A stretch of 64,000 bases of DNA. It comes from Isochrysis galbana. Its lineage: Eukaryota > Haptophyta > Isochrysidales > Isochrysidaceae. This document shows, one piece after another, positions 9,098 through 17,540 of the stretch. The stretch is from contig CM030937.1 in the NCBI GenBank assembly GCA_018136815.1, positions 4,834,226-4,898,225 of the forward strand. Reading direction: 5' to 3'. Positions within the stretch are counted from its first letter, which is position 1; the number at the start of each line of letters is the position of its first letter. Below the pieces are notes generated by a model. The model had not been told where the DNA came from, did not search any database, and was given only the letters and a program-made list of their open reading frames with translations. Made by a program: the position numbers and the translations under genes.

Positions 9098-10411
9098 ATG
9101 CAGATGCCCGGCGCGAGGAGCATGCATACCAAGCCGGATTTGGGCTCGATGGCCAACGCGCAGCACATGTGGGAGTTTCTCGATGAGCTAGCCCAGTCCG
9201 ACCCAGACGAGTACCAGAAGTTCCTCGCTGAGCAGCTGAGAGCAGCGGGCGCCACAGCCAAGCCTCGGCTGCCACATCCCGGCTTCTGTGTCCGCGCCGC
9301 AACCGGCCCGCAGCGAACTCCGCTATGGATCAATGTCTGCTCGCACCCGTCGATGAAGGGGCCCTCCTCAACGCCCGACGGCTCTGTCCCCGTCGCTGTC
9401 AGCCTGCCCAGGCCCCTCACTCTCGGCAAGGAGCGCGGGCATGCGTGCGATGTGGTTGTTGCGTCCGAGGTGACTGGGCGCGCGCTTCGTGAGGAGAGTT
9501 TCCGGGAGGAGGTGGCCTCTCTCGCCATGGAATGCACCAAGGATATCCTGACCTCCTGCCAAAAGCTGCCGGCTGGCGAGCGCATCCAACCAGGCTACCG
9601 GACGCTTCCGCACAACTCTACCCCGTATGCAGGCAAAGTAGTCGCGTTTGTCGATGCCCGAGCGGAAGACGCTCCCATGAATGCGGATGAGGCCGCTGCT
9701 GCTGCTGCTGGTGCTGCTGCTGCTGCCGCGGGTGCTGGCCTTCCCCTCGGCTTCGACGACGTGCTCAAGCAGTTCGCGGGGCTCGCAGGAGGGGACAGCC
9801 CCATGGGGGACATTGCTGCATTGGCTGCCGAGGTCATAAACGGTGGCACCGGCGGCGAGGCGGGCAAGGCGGGCAGTCGCCGGGTCAATCCGAATTCGCC
9901 ATGTCCATGCGGCTCGGGTGCCAAGTTCAAAAAGTGCTGCGGCGCCGCGGGAGACAAGGGTGTGCTGGGTGCAAAAGCAGTTGCAGCTGCCGCTGCGGGG
10001 CTTGAGAAATTCGAGGATGAGGAGGATGGCTTCGGCGAGCTTCGTTTGCCGACGGCGGGAACGGCGCCCAAATCCTCTAATGTAGGGTCCAGCCGAAGGA
10101 GCAGCAGTGCTGCGGGAGAGACACAAAGACCACTGGTAGAGGTGGTCGCTTCGAGTGAAGCCGAGTCAGTTAAACCAAAGCACACACTTGAGGAGGTCGG
10201 CGCCTCGCTTGTTCTGCGAGTTGAGGTCCCCTTGCTTGCCAGCGCGGCAGATCTAGATGTGCAGCTGGGTGACACGCAGGTCAGCCTGAGTGCAGAGGGT
10301 ATGTATGAGCTCCAGCTGCCGTTGCCGAAGGCAGTCAAATCAGCCGAGGCCGTGTGCAAATTTGAGAAGCGCAAACGCCGGCTCGTTGTCACCATGCCGA
10401 CGCAAACTTGA
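9098..10411 (+). CDS. PIH1-domain protein with internal SEC-C zinc motif
   Basis: The 437-residue protein lacks introns. Residues about 55-180 resemble the PIH1 N-terminal domain, with the signature LWINVCSHP at 76-84 and the later VVVASEV and YRTLP phrases. PIH1 proteins are HSP90 co-chaperone adaptors in R2TP-type complexes, and several assemble axonemal dyneins in the cytoplasm. Residues 264-282 hold a SEC-C zinc motif (NPNSPCPCGSGAKFKKCCG) with cysteines 269, 271, 280 and 281. Residues about 361-435 form a CS/p23-like beta domain (LVLRVEVPLL to RRLVVTMP), the usual partner of PIH1. An Ala-rich linker covers 196-215. The start is the first ATG after a CG-rich leader. Domain order is PIH1, SEC-C, CS. 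The SEC-C insertion is unusual for this family as I know it. Domain calls are by eye; PIH1 and CS together support each other. Confidence 0.82.
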   Translation: MQMPGARSMHTKPDLGSMANAQHMWEFLDELAQSDPDEYQKFLAEQLRAAGATAKPRLPHPGFCVRAATGPQRTPLWINVCSHPSMKGPSSTPDGSVPVAVSLPRPLTLGKERGHACDVVVASEVTGRALREESFREEVASLAMECTKDILTSCQKLPAGERIQPGYRTLPHNSTPYAGKVVAFVDARAEDAPMNADEAAAAAAGAAAAAAGAGLPLGFDDVLKQFAGLAGGDSPMGDIAALAAEVINGGTGGEAGKAGSRRVNPNSPCPCGSGAKFKKCCGAAGDKGVLGAKAVAAAAAGLEKFEDEEDGFGELRLPTAGTAPKSSNVGSSRRSSSAAGETQRPLVEVVASSEAESVKPKHTLEEVGASLVLRVEVPLLASAADLDVQLGDTQVSLSAEGMYELQLPLPKAVKSAEAVCKFEKRKRRLVVTMPTQT

Positions 10412-11071
10412 CGGCCACATTCGCATGTAGTGAGGTGAACATCGTGCTTGAGAGGCCCCTGCACATGGATAAATATGTCGGGTGCCCTGATCATCGTGAA
10501 ATTTGCCGTTGAGTGCTTGGGGAAAATTACTACGGCCAAAAAAGTCAATCACCTTGAAGTTTTGTGAGCTCTAGCGAGCTCGTGCTGGGTTGTAGTTGCG
10601 CATTTGCTCCAATGTGCGATGCTACAAAAACTTTTGGTGCCGGCTTCAAGCTTATAGGAGGTCATCACTCACGCAAACACCGCCTACATCGCCCTGATTC
10701 CTAACTATCTCCCCTTTCTGCTTGCTCCCCCTTGTTGCGGGTAGCAGGTAGGCGGGGGAGTCCGTCCCCGCGTCCGAGAGGGTCGGTTCCCCCCCTCTCG
10801 TCCGCCGGGGTCCCCCGAAGATCCATTTCGGCCAAACGCCCACCTCAGCGGCCTTCTCCCCCCCCCCCCCCGCTTTTTTTGGTATGCCCCGAGAGGCACT
10901 GCCCCGAGGCCGCGGGGGGAGATCCCCCTCGTTTCTCCGTGCGGCCTCTAGGTCCCCCTTCCTTGTTTCTTACCCACCCCGCCCCGTTCACTTCCTTGTA
11001 CGTTCCCGCGCCCCTCTCCCTTTTATCTTACCCTTTTCCCGCCACGCCTTCCGACCCGATGTCTGACGCTT
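10412..11071. other. Intergenic with homopolymeric C-tract
   Basis: No gene seen. A pure C-run lies at about 10857-10871, and pyrimidine-rich sequence continues to the next gene. Confidence 0.5.
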
Positions 11072-11674
11072 GTGACCCCCAGCACCGTGACCCTTCCGTG
11101 TGCTACTCCCCGCCCCACGCCCGGATACCGCACCTACGAGGAGATCCGGAGCCCAGCCCTCAAGTTCTGCGAACACATGGAGGAGGGCATGAACGGCGCC
11201 ATTCTGGCGATGCTGCTCGTCACAGCCTCCGGCATGGGCCGTGGATGTGGCGACTTCCGCGTGGATTTGGCCGAGGAACGCTACCCGTCGATGTGGGCAC
11301 TCATCGCTCATCGAGCCATACATGGCGGCCGTTGGTGCAAGGCAAAGCTCATGCTCGTCGGCGACTACTCCGACGAGTACGACAGGATCCCAAAGACTAA
11401 ATACATTGGAGATGAGGCCGCCGTCGCGTACCTCTGCATGGAATACATTACGGCGGTCGCGTACGCTGAAACGACTCCCATGGTGCAAGTGCGCCGAGCA
11501 GCTGGCAAACTCTATATGGAGAACCAGAAGGCCGTCCTCGCACGCATCACGGACCTCGCCACCCAAGATCAGCCCAGCGACATCGTCGCCTGCCAGCAGA
11601 ACGACATCGACAATAGGATCGAGGATGAGGGATGTGAGAAAAAGACGAAGAAGATGAAAACTCAGCCTGCGTAG
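11072..11674 (+). CDS. Orphan protein within a dispersed duplicated segment
   Basis: I do not recognise the family. The frame runs from 11072 (a GTG, not a credible start) to a TAG at 11674. The conserved part begins near RTYEEIRSPALKFCEHMEEG at 11131 and ends in a Lys-rich tail (CEKKTKKMKTQPA). The first in-frame ATG lies in the CEHMEEG phrase; alternatively an upstream ATG at 11059 in another frame could be joined by a small intron. A second, shortened copy at 20280-20510 on the minus strand encodes the same beginning with conservative changes (RTYEEVRSPAFRFCEHMEEG), which suggests a once-functional coding sequence. The copy here keeps about 330 extra bases. Similarity extends into both flanks, so the gene travels with a repeat. 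Confidence 0.5.
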   Translation: MTPSTVTLPCATPRPTPGYRTYEEIRSPALKFCEHMEEGMNGAILAMLLVTASGMGRGCGDFRVDLAEERYPSMWALIAHRAIHGGRWCKAKLMLVGDYSDEYDRIPKTKYIGDEAAVAYLCMEYITAVAYAETTPMVQVRRAAGKLYMENQKAVLARITDLATQDQPSDIVACQQNDIDNRIEDEGCEKKTKKMKTQPA

Positions 11675-11870
11675 CTGGGGGTTACCGTGTGTGTGTGGGG
11701 GGGAAGTTGCTATGCGCACGCGCCGCGTCCTTGTATGTCGTGATTAGCTTTGTACTCATCTTCGAAATAATAATACTCACTGGAGGATAAAAAGAAAACA
11801 GGCATTCTGGGTGAAAAAAATCACCTGGCCCTCTTTTGACGGAACGCGACTTTATTGATGGTTGATGGCT
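11130..11870 (+). repeat. Dispersed segment B, long copy
   Basis: The segment includes the orphan coding region and about 200 bases of 3' flank. Shared 3' phrases with the minus-strand copy at 20134-20520 are GTGATTAGCTTTGTAC and CACCTGGCCCTCTTTTGACG. The second copy lacks about 330 bases of the coding part (11282-11605). No terminal repeat or target duplication was found. Confidence 0.7.
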
Positions 11871-12086
11871 CACGCTCTACCTTCTTAGTATGTATTATGT
11901 GCAAGAATATGGTAAATATGCTATCGATGATACCTGGGCTAGCTAGCATGAATGACGACTTGGTAACAGCAGGCCAAAGAGACGTGTGAGTGAGGAGAGC
12001 AATACCGAAAAGAGGATCTGCCGTGCAATCTCTAGCACGTGCAAATACATGCTGGAGAGAGCCGTCATTATGATATTTCCATTCGT

Positions 12087-13268
12087 CTACCCGCATGATG
12101 ACACTCGTAAATCACGGGTTGTGCGTAATATGGCACTGACATCAGCTCCCTCTTCCCACAGTCGCAAGCAGCCATCATTGTCAGCATATCTTAGCTGCAT
12201 CGATTGCATGCCGCCAAGTTCGGAGTCGCAGTCAATCAATAGAGCAAAGGCGAGCTCTGCAATCCTGCTCCGAAGCTGTACCTCGGAAGTGATAGCAGCA
12301 ACGTTTGTTAGTGCCCCGTGCTCTTGAATCGCGCCATGCAACTCGAACGTGACTGGCAATACACCCACGGCGTCATCAGGACACGCCTCGAGATCGGCAA
12401 CATAGCTCGTCTTCAACCTCCTCTGCGAATGCATCATTCGCAAGACAGCAGCACAGATCACAACTAGCAACAATAAAGCACACGCCACCTCTAGACTAGC
12501 ACCAGTAGCCCTGCGATTTCGAGCAGAAGTGCCACTCTGATGGCCGCGCTGTTGCTGGGAATCCTGAGAGGGATGAAAATGTGTACGATTAGGCGGAAGG
12601 CGCGACTGGATGTGTGGCGCTCGACGTCGGTCTTGCCCCCCACAGATTGGCTCGCACCACCTCTTTGGCAGGGATGGGGGCAGCGGCGGCGATGGGGGTG
12701 ATGGTGGGGGAAGCGGCGGGAACGGTGAATATGGTGGCCAGGGGGGTGAGTGCGGCGGGTGAGGAGAAGATGGAGGCAGGATGGGCGGGGCAGGCGGCGA
12801 CGGCGACGGCGGCGGAGGCGAAAGGACTGGCCAGCTGCAGTAGCGGAAGCTGGCGCTGCAGTGGTGGCATGCATGCGCCGAGCGGTGGCAAAACGACGTC
12901 TGTGTGGAGTTGTGCTGACTGCCGAACGAGCGGCAGCCTTTCGGCTGGCGGTAGTCGCACGATTCGGCAAACGGAGTGAAGCAGCACAGTCCCGGGAGCG
13001 ACTCGACTATTGGCAGCTTAGTGAAAATGCTGAGCGGGACCGAGCTAACCTGCGGCGCCATGCGGCCCGCCTCCCTTTCCTCAGTGAGTGGGTGGGTGGG
13101 TGGGGTGGGTGGGGGGGGCGAGGGGCGAGAAGGAGCGACTTCGCCCGCTGCCAGCCACCGCGCGCCGAGAGGGGCAACGGCGCGCTGCCGGGCGCTCCGC
13201 GGATCGGACCGACATATGTTAGCCGTACAATGCGGCGGAGCTTCGAGGCAATTCATTGGCAAAAACAA
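12087..13268 (-). CDS. Proline-rich single-pass membrane protein
   Basis: The 393-residue minus-strand frame has no recognised name. Residues about 145-205 are PPSPPP-type proline-serine repeats like those of algal hydroxyproline-rich wall proteins. A Gln/Arg/His-rich linker follows, then a clear membrane helix at about 259-279 (EVACALLLLVVICAAVLRMM) with a basic flank (HSQRRLK). The last 100 residues look globular. They end with a phrase (MQLRYADNDGCLRLW) that resembles the acidic loop of PB1 interaction domains; this is a weak call. The most upstream ATG is at 13268, but the N-terminal 70 residues cross a GC-rich G-run and may be untranslated, in which case an ATG near 13060 (MAPQVSS) would start the protein. 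Confidence 0.5.
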   Translation of the reverse strand: MFLPMNCLEAPPHCTANICRSDPRSARQRAVAPLGARWLAAGEVAPSRPSPPPPTPPTHPLTEEREAGRMAPQVSSVPLSIFTKLPIVESLPGLCCFTPFAESCDYRQPKGCRSFGSQHNSTQTSFCHRSAHACHHCSASFRYCSWPVLSPPPPSPSPPAPPILPPSSPHPPHSPPWPPYSPFPPLPPPSPPSPPLPPSLPKRWCEPICGGQDRRRAPHIQSRLPPNRTHFHPSQDSQQQRGHQSGTSARNRRATGASLEVACALLLLVVICAAVLRMMHSQRRLKTSYVADLEACPDDAVGVLPVTFELHGAIQEHGALTNVAAITSEVQLRSRIAELAFALLIDCDSELGGMQSMQLRYADNDGCLRLWEEGADVSAILRTTRDLRVSSCG

Positions 13269-14122
13269 AACTCACTCAAATTTTCTTACACACTACACGT
13301 TGATATGTAGAAGCACCGCATCCGCCTAGAGTATATAAAATACTCTGGATGCGACAGTTCCACGCCTTAGCCCCGACGATCGAGAATCGAGTCCGAGGCA
13401 CTCAACACGCTTTGTGATTTGTGACACCCAACATCCACACGAGCTGCAAGCCTCCGAAGCACAACACACAACACACTCCCTCTTCTTGCTTCTTGCTTCT
13501 TGCACACTCCCTTCTTGAGGTTGCAGGTTGCCACAACCACAAGTATCACAACAAAGGAACCCATTCCCAGGGCACGGAACACGTTGACACGAGCACACTA
13601 GATGGCATGCCTCTAATGATGCGCGGCGAGCGGCGAGCTCGCTCTCGCTCTCGAAGATTGTCGGCCTTGTCGCGCGCATGCACATTGTAGTTAGAGTAGT
13701 GCCCTTCGTTTGGGCATCTCTGGGCGCGAGGGAGGCTTGGGCTTGGCCGTGGGAGCCATGGGGAACGTTGCGGGCCGCTTCACGAGGCGGGCCGTTCTAC
13801 GAAGCTCATGCCTCTAGAGTAGAGGAAGAGAGAGCGTAGAGAAGGGGGCTAGATGTGAGCGAGAGCTCCGCCCACCGAAAAATGGGCAAGTCCCGCGCCT
13901 GTTTACACGAGAAGTCGGGCCGCAATCCATGGCTCGCGCCCCCAGCCTCCTCTGCCCTCTCGGCGGCCGTTCCTCCGGAAAACTCTGGATCTTTGGGCGG
14001 CGCGGGGGCGGGAGAGAGAGAGAGGCGGGGAGGCGGTATGGAAAAGGTGGGGGGGGGGGGGGGGGGGGAGGGGAAGGCTCTATTTTCGACTCTTCGTGTG
14101 CGCCGCGCCGCTCTCTTGACCG
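13269..14122. other. Intergenic; promoter-side G-run before p24 gene
   Basis: No gene seen. A TATA-like TATATAAAATA occurs at about 13332. A CTTCTTG trinucleotide-rich patch is at 13480-13515. A run of about 20 G lies at 14047-14069, 55 bases before the p24 start. Confidence 0.45.
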
Positions 14123-15206
14123 ATGGTGTGCCGATGGGCGCTGAGCGCGGCGCTGCTCGCGGCCATCCTGGCGCCGGGCGCGGGCTTCGGCTTTTCGGTG
14201 GAGGCGGGGAAGCGGCAGTGCTTCGACGAGCTCGCCAAGGCGAGCGAACGCATCGCGGGCGAGTGGAGAGTGCTCTCGGGAGGGGCGCTTGACCTCGATG
14301 TGAAGGAGAGTGCTCGCTTGCGCTATGCGAGGACTCTAGCTAGCCAAAATGCCGTCCTGCCGTCTGGAATGTGCGAAAGACGGGATGGACCGCCGCTCTT
14401 GATGCACCGCTTCACCGCTTCCACCCCTTCTCCCTGGTGTGTTCCACAGCCTCACTCTCATGAGATCCTGCGCTGTTGTTGCAGGTCACCAGCCCGATTG
14501 GTGAACACGTCTACTCTGCCGAGCATGAGGCGGCGGGGTCGTTTGCGTTCTATGCGGCAGATGCGGGGACCTACGTCGTTTGCTTCTCGAATGAACGTGA
14601 AGTGCAGGCGCGTTGCGCTGTCCAAACACCCACACTGGCTGTGTGTTATCCGGCAAGGAGGTCGGATTGGCTTGCCCTTGAGCGCTGCTCTTTCATTTCC
14701 AGGGTTATTGCTGGTGTGACAGGAGAGAAGGGAAGTCAATGCCAAGATCATCGTCGGCGAAGTTGGTGAGGGTGTTGCCTTAGCAAAGGCGGAGCAATTG
14801 ACTCCTCTGGAAGATCGCATTAAGAGCCTCCACTCTTCAATGATCTCCGTTCGTGACTTGCAAGATCAAATGAGAGAGCAGGCATGCCAGAGTCCCAGCC
14901 CACATCCGACGCGCTTGAACGGCAACCGTGTGCGTCCAGTGTTTTCTTCGGCGACGCATAAGGCGCGGCGGCGTCGAGTCTCATCCTCTGTGCCAGCGTA
15001 TATCTATATCTACTCACGCTAGTAGTCGAAGTTGACCTCATGCTTGATAACCTTCTCCACAGGATGAGGCTCGTCAGAAGATGACAACTTCAACCCGGCG
15101 CTGGTTGCTGTGGTTCACGATTCTCGAGGCGTTCGTCCTCGTCGCTGTGTCCCTCTGGCAAATACTTTACCTCAAAAGCTTCTTCGAGGTGCGACGTGTT
15201 GTCTAG
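14123..15206 (+). CDS. p24/TMED cargo receptor, four exons
   Basis: Exons are 14123-14299, 14485-14596, 14736-14881 and 15063-15206, giving 192 residues, the usual p24 size. The protein begins with a signal peptide (ALSAALLAAILAPGAG). A GOLD domain follows: it contains the paired cysteines, one in RQCFDEL and one in TYVVCFSNE, and the phrase VTSPIGEHVYS. Next is a coiled coil (LTPLEDRIKSLHSSMISVRDLQDQMRE), then a membrane helix, and the cytosolic tail YLKSFFEVRRVV. A di-phenylalanine plus di-basic tail is the COPII/COPI sorting signal of p24 proteins, which cycle between ER and Golgi. The first two introns are GT-AG; the third reads GCATGC...CCACAG, a GC-AG intron, forced by frame and by the conserved coil-to-membrane junction. 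The second splice junction, creating a Leu codon, is the least certain. Confidence 0.88.
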
Positions 15207-15610
15207 GCGGCATGCATGACAACTTTGAGTTGGCGATGCAAAAGTTGACACGGGTTCGTTCTCGGTGAGTTTAGTAGTAGATTGACTTTGGTCCATGACT
15301 ACGTCGCGCATCGGCGTTTCAGCTGAAAGCTCCACTGCGATTTTTCCCGCGCCTTGGCTCGTGGTTGTGCGGTGCACGCAATTGGAGGCACACCATAGGC
15401 ATCACAAGTTTTGGCACGGCAAGAGCAAGAGCGAGAGCAAGGGCCGCTAGCCGAACTCGGCAGTAGGGTCTCTCACTTCTCATTCACCAGGATGCGCTCC
15501 CTATGATTTCGCTGCGTTGCACATCGTTGCGCTGGGTACTAGCTGGGCTTGGGGCCGCTGTATTGCGTCGTGTGTTTGTGCGATGTGGATGATGTCGTGT
15601 ATCTTTTATT

Positions 15611-15880
15611 CTAGAGCATTAAGCGTTTATCCGGCTTGTGGCTCAGGCCTACCAAGGCCGGGCACAACGCAAGAAACGTCGGCATCGCCATGATAGAGGC
15701 GCGCGTCACTATCCAAAGCGTTGAATTACTAGAAAAAGGAAACCACGCCAGCAATGCTAATGTTAACACGAACGAAACAATCACTATGACTAACATCAAA
15801 TGAAGTATAATAAAGACTAGGGCTGATTCATTACTACTAGCATAGGGGGCTGCATTTTTCGACCGTTCTCCATAGCCCAA
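15611..15880 (-). CDS. Possible small membrane protein
   Basis: An 89-residue minus-strand frame with two strongly hydrophobic stretches (LVFIILHLMLVIVIVSFVLTLALLAWF and a later MPTFLALCPALVGL). No family recognised. It stands in otherwise empty sequence 3' of the p24 gene and could be chance. Confidence 0.25.
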   Translation of the reverse strand: MGYGERSKNAAPYASSNESALVFIILHLMLVIVIVSFVLTLALLAWFPFSSNSTLWIVTRASIMAMPTFLALCPALVGLSHKPDKRLML

Positions 15881-16012
15881 GAAAAACTCCTGAGGGGCTT
15901 ACCTGCCGCCACGAAAAAATGCCGGGGGAATGGTGGGGTTTAACCCCCCCCCCCCCCTCGCCCCCCCTCAGCACACGCGTCGGGACTCTAACGCATCGGG
16001 AGATGTCAGATG

Positions 16013-16545
16013 TTAAATGTCAGATGTGGCGGCCCGGAGTACGTATTTGGAGTCGAACTTGGAGTGAGGCGTGAGGCTACTGGATGGAAAGACGGGATGT
16101 GAAGGGCCTTGTTTGTGCTCGAAGTTAATCACGGTAACCGCCACCGTGTGGTCCTCACGCGGAAGCTCGACTCGAGGGCGGACGAGTGGTGGGTTCTCTA
16201 GGGCATCGCGGACAGAGAGACGGCCCACTAGCATAGCGTAGCCTTCATGTTCTCGTAGGGCTAGAGGGCTAGGGGAACGCGAACATAAAACATAGCAAAC
16301 GTGCCCTGGTGCCTGGTGGCTTGGTGCAACGCCGGAATCGTGACCGTGTCCTTGGTGTATAGGGGGTACTCGGAGCCACATGACGCCGGCGCTTTGGCGG
16401 CGAATTCATCGGCGGTGTTGAAGAGTGGTTCGGGGATGATTATGATTAGGTTGGTGCCGGTTTCGTGGGCGGCTGCACTCCGGAAGAAGTCGGTGGTGAT
16501 CGGGTTTGTGGACGAGGTGCTGACCAGGGCACAGGTCCCTCTCAC
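16013..16545 (-). pseudogene. Minus-strand coding-like segment with one frameshift
   Basis: Two overlapping minus frames (16545-16261 and 16381-16013) read as one protein if a frame change near 16270 is allowed. The first ends FAMFYVRVPLAL at a stop. The second continues LREHEGYAMLVGRLSVRDAL and then an Arg/Pro/Val-rich stretch ending VTVINFEHKQG. The change falls in a small tandem duplication (CCCTAGCCCTCTAGCCCT), a plausible slippage site. No family recognised. A 17-base motif shared with three other loci lies 127 bases upstream. Confidence 0.35.
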
Positions 16546-16671
16546 GGCACACGCAGTTATCGGCGATGTCGAAACTCGGAATGTGGGGGGACTGAACCTT
16601 TCTCGGTAATGGCAACGATTGGGAGAATGGGAGAATAAGAATAAGGAGTTCGCCTCTGGTGATGGGGGAGC

Positions 16672-16688
16672 GTCAGAGTTTTATTGTT
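16672..16688 (-). promoter_or_regulatory. Shared upstream 17-mer, copy 1 (minus)
   Basis: Reads AACAATAAAACTCTGAC on the minus strand. It is identical to 21373-21389 and differs by one base from 40717-40733 and 48433-48449. All four lie upstream of a predicted coding region in the same orientation. Role unknown. Confidence 0.5.
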
Positions 16689-16755
16689 GTGTTAGCATAA
16701 CCTTGGTGCTGAGGATCCGTAGCCCTTCGACGGCAACGGAGCCCCTACCCCGCGA

Positions 16756-17272
16756 CAGTGTTGGGGCAACAGTACTGGCACCAGTGTTTGGCGCCAGTGC
16801 CAGTTCCATCTCAACTGGCAACTGGCGCCAACTCGCCAGTTCTCAGCAAATAATGAGCGATGTAAAAAAAAACAATAAAGGAAACAAAAAATACAAGTAA
16901 GGCGCCGCTGGTTGCCAATGGTAAGCTGGTTGCCAATGGTAAGCCCCTACGTCGCGGACGTAGGAGGCCGACCAGATTCGAACCGTGAACCCACACGCGA
17001 CATGATCTCTCAGGTTCACATTAAGCTGCCGGGGTGTGCTTCATCTCCAAAAAAGGGAAAATAACCCTTTACACTGTATAATTTACAATTGGTGACCTTT
17101 CTCCCCCACCCTCTGCCCTCCAGAGCTGGCGCTAGCTGGCATGACCAGCTCTTCCCACCAAAGATCTGGCGCCAGCTCGCAGACCACCGATAGCCGATAG
17201 CTGTCATCAGCTACTGGCGCCAGTGATAGCTCCAACATCGGTGCAAGCTGGCGCGCTGTTGCCCCAACACTG
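16756..17272. mobile_element. hAT-type MITE, 517 bp, intact ends
   Basis: Perfect 17-bp inverted ends CAGTGTTGGGGCAACAG (16756-16772) and its complement (17256-17272), flanked by an exact 8-bp duplication CCCCGCGA (16748-16755, 17273-17280). Several palindromes containing TGGCGCCA sit just inside each end. Ends starting CAGTG and an 8-bp duplication are typical of hAT elements. There is no coding capacity, so it is non-autonomous. The perfect ends and duplication suggest recent insertion. Confidence 0.92.
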
Positions 17273-17314
17273 CCCCGCGATGGGGTGTGTGCGCGGTTGG
17301 CGCATGGCTCGTCC

Positions 17315-17457
17315 GGTGTATGTGGCTAGGAATTAGGAATGCTAGCTAACAAGATGTCACACGACGCTATAAGTTCTAACGTGCGGTGTATGTGGCTAGG
17401 AATGCTACAATAGCTCAATAGCTAACAAGATGTCCTACGACGCTATAAGTTCTAACG
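17315..17457 (+). repeat. Tandem duplication, about 70-bp unit
   Basis: The unit starting GGTGTATGTGGCTAGG and ending CGCTATAAGTTCTAACG occurs at 17315-17381 and 17385-17457 with a small internal length difference. Confidence 0.9.
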
Positions 17458-17540
17458 AGACCCGTCTTCAAAAACTGTTCGATGGCCTACAATATATCTC
17501 TCTTGACTCATCTCTCACGTATTGAGCATTCGATTGTGAC

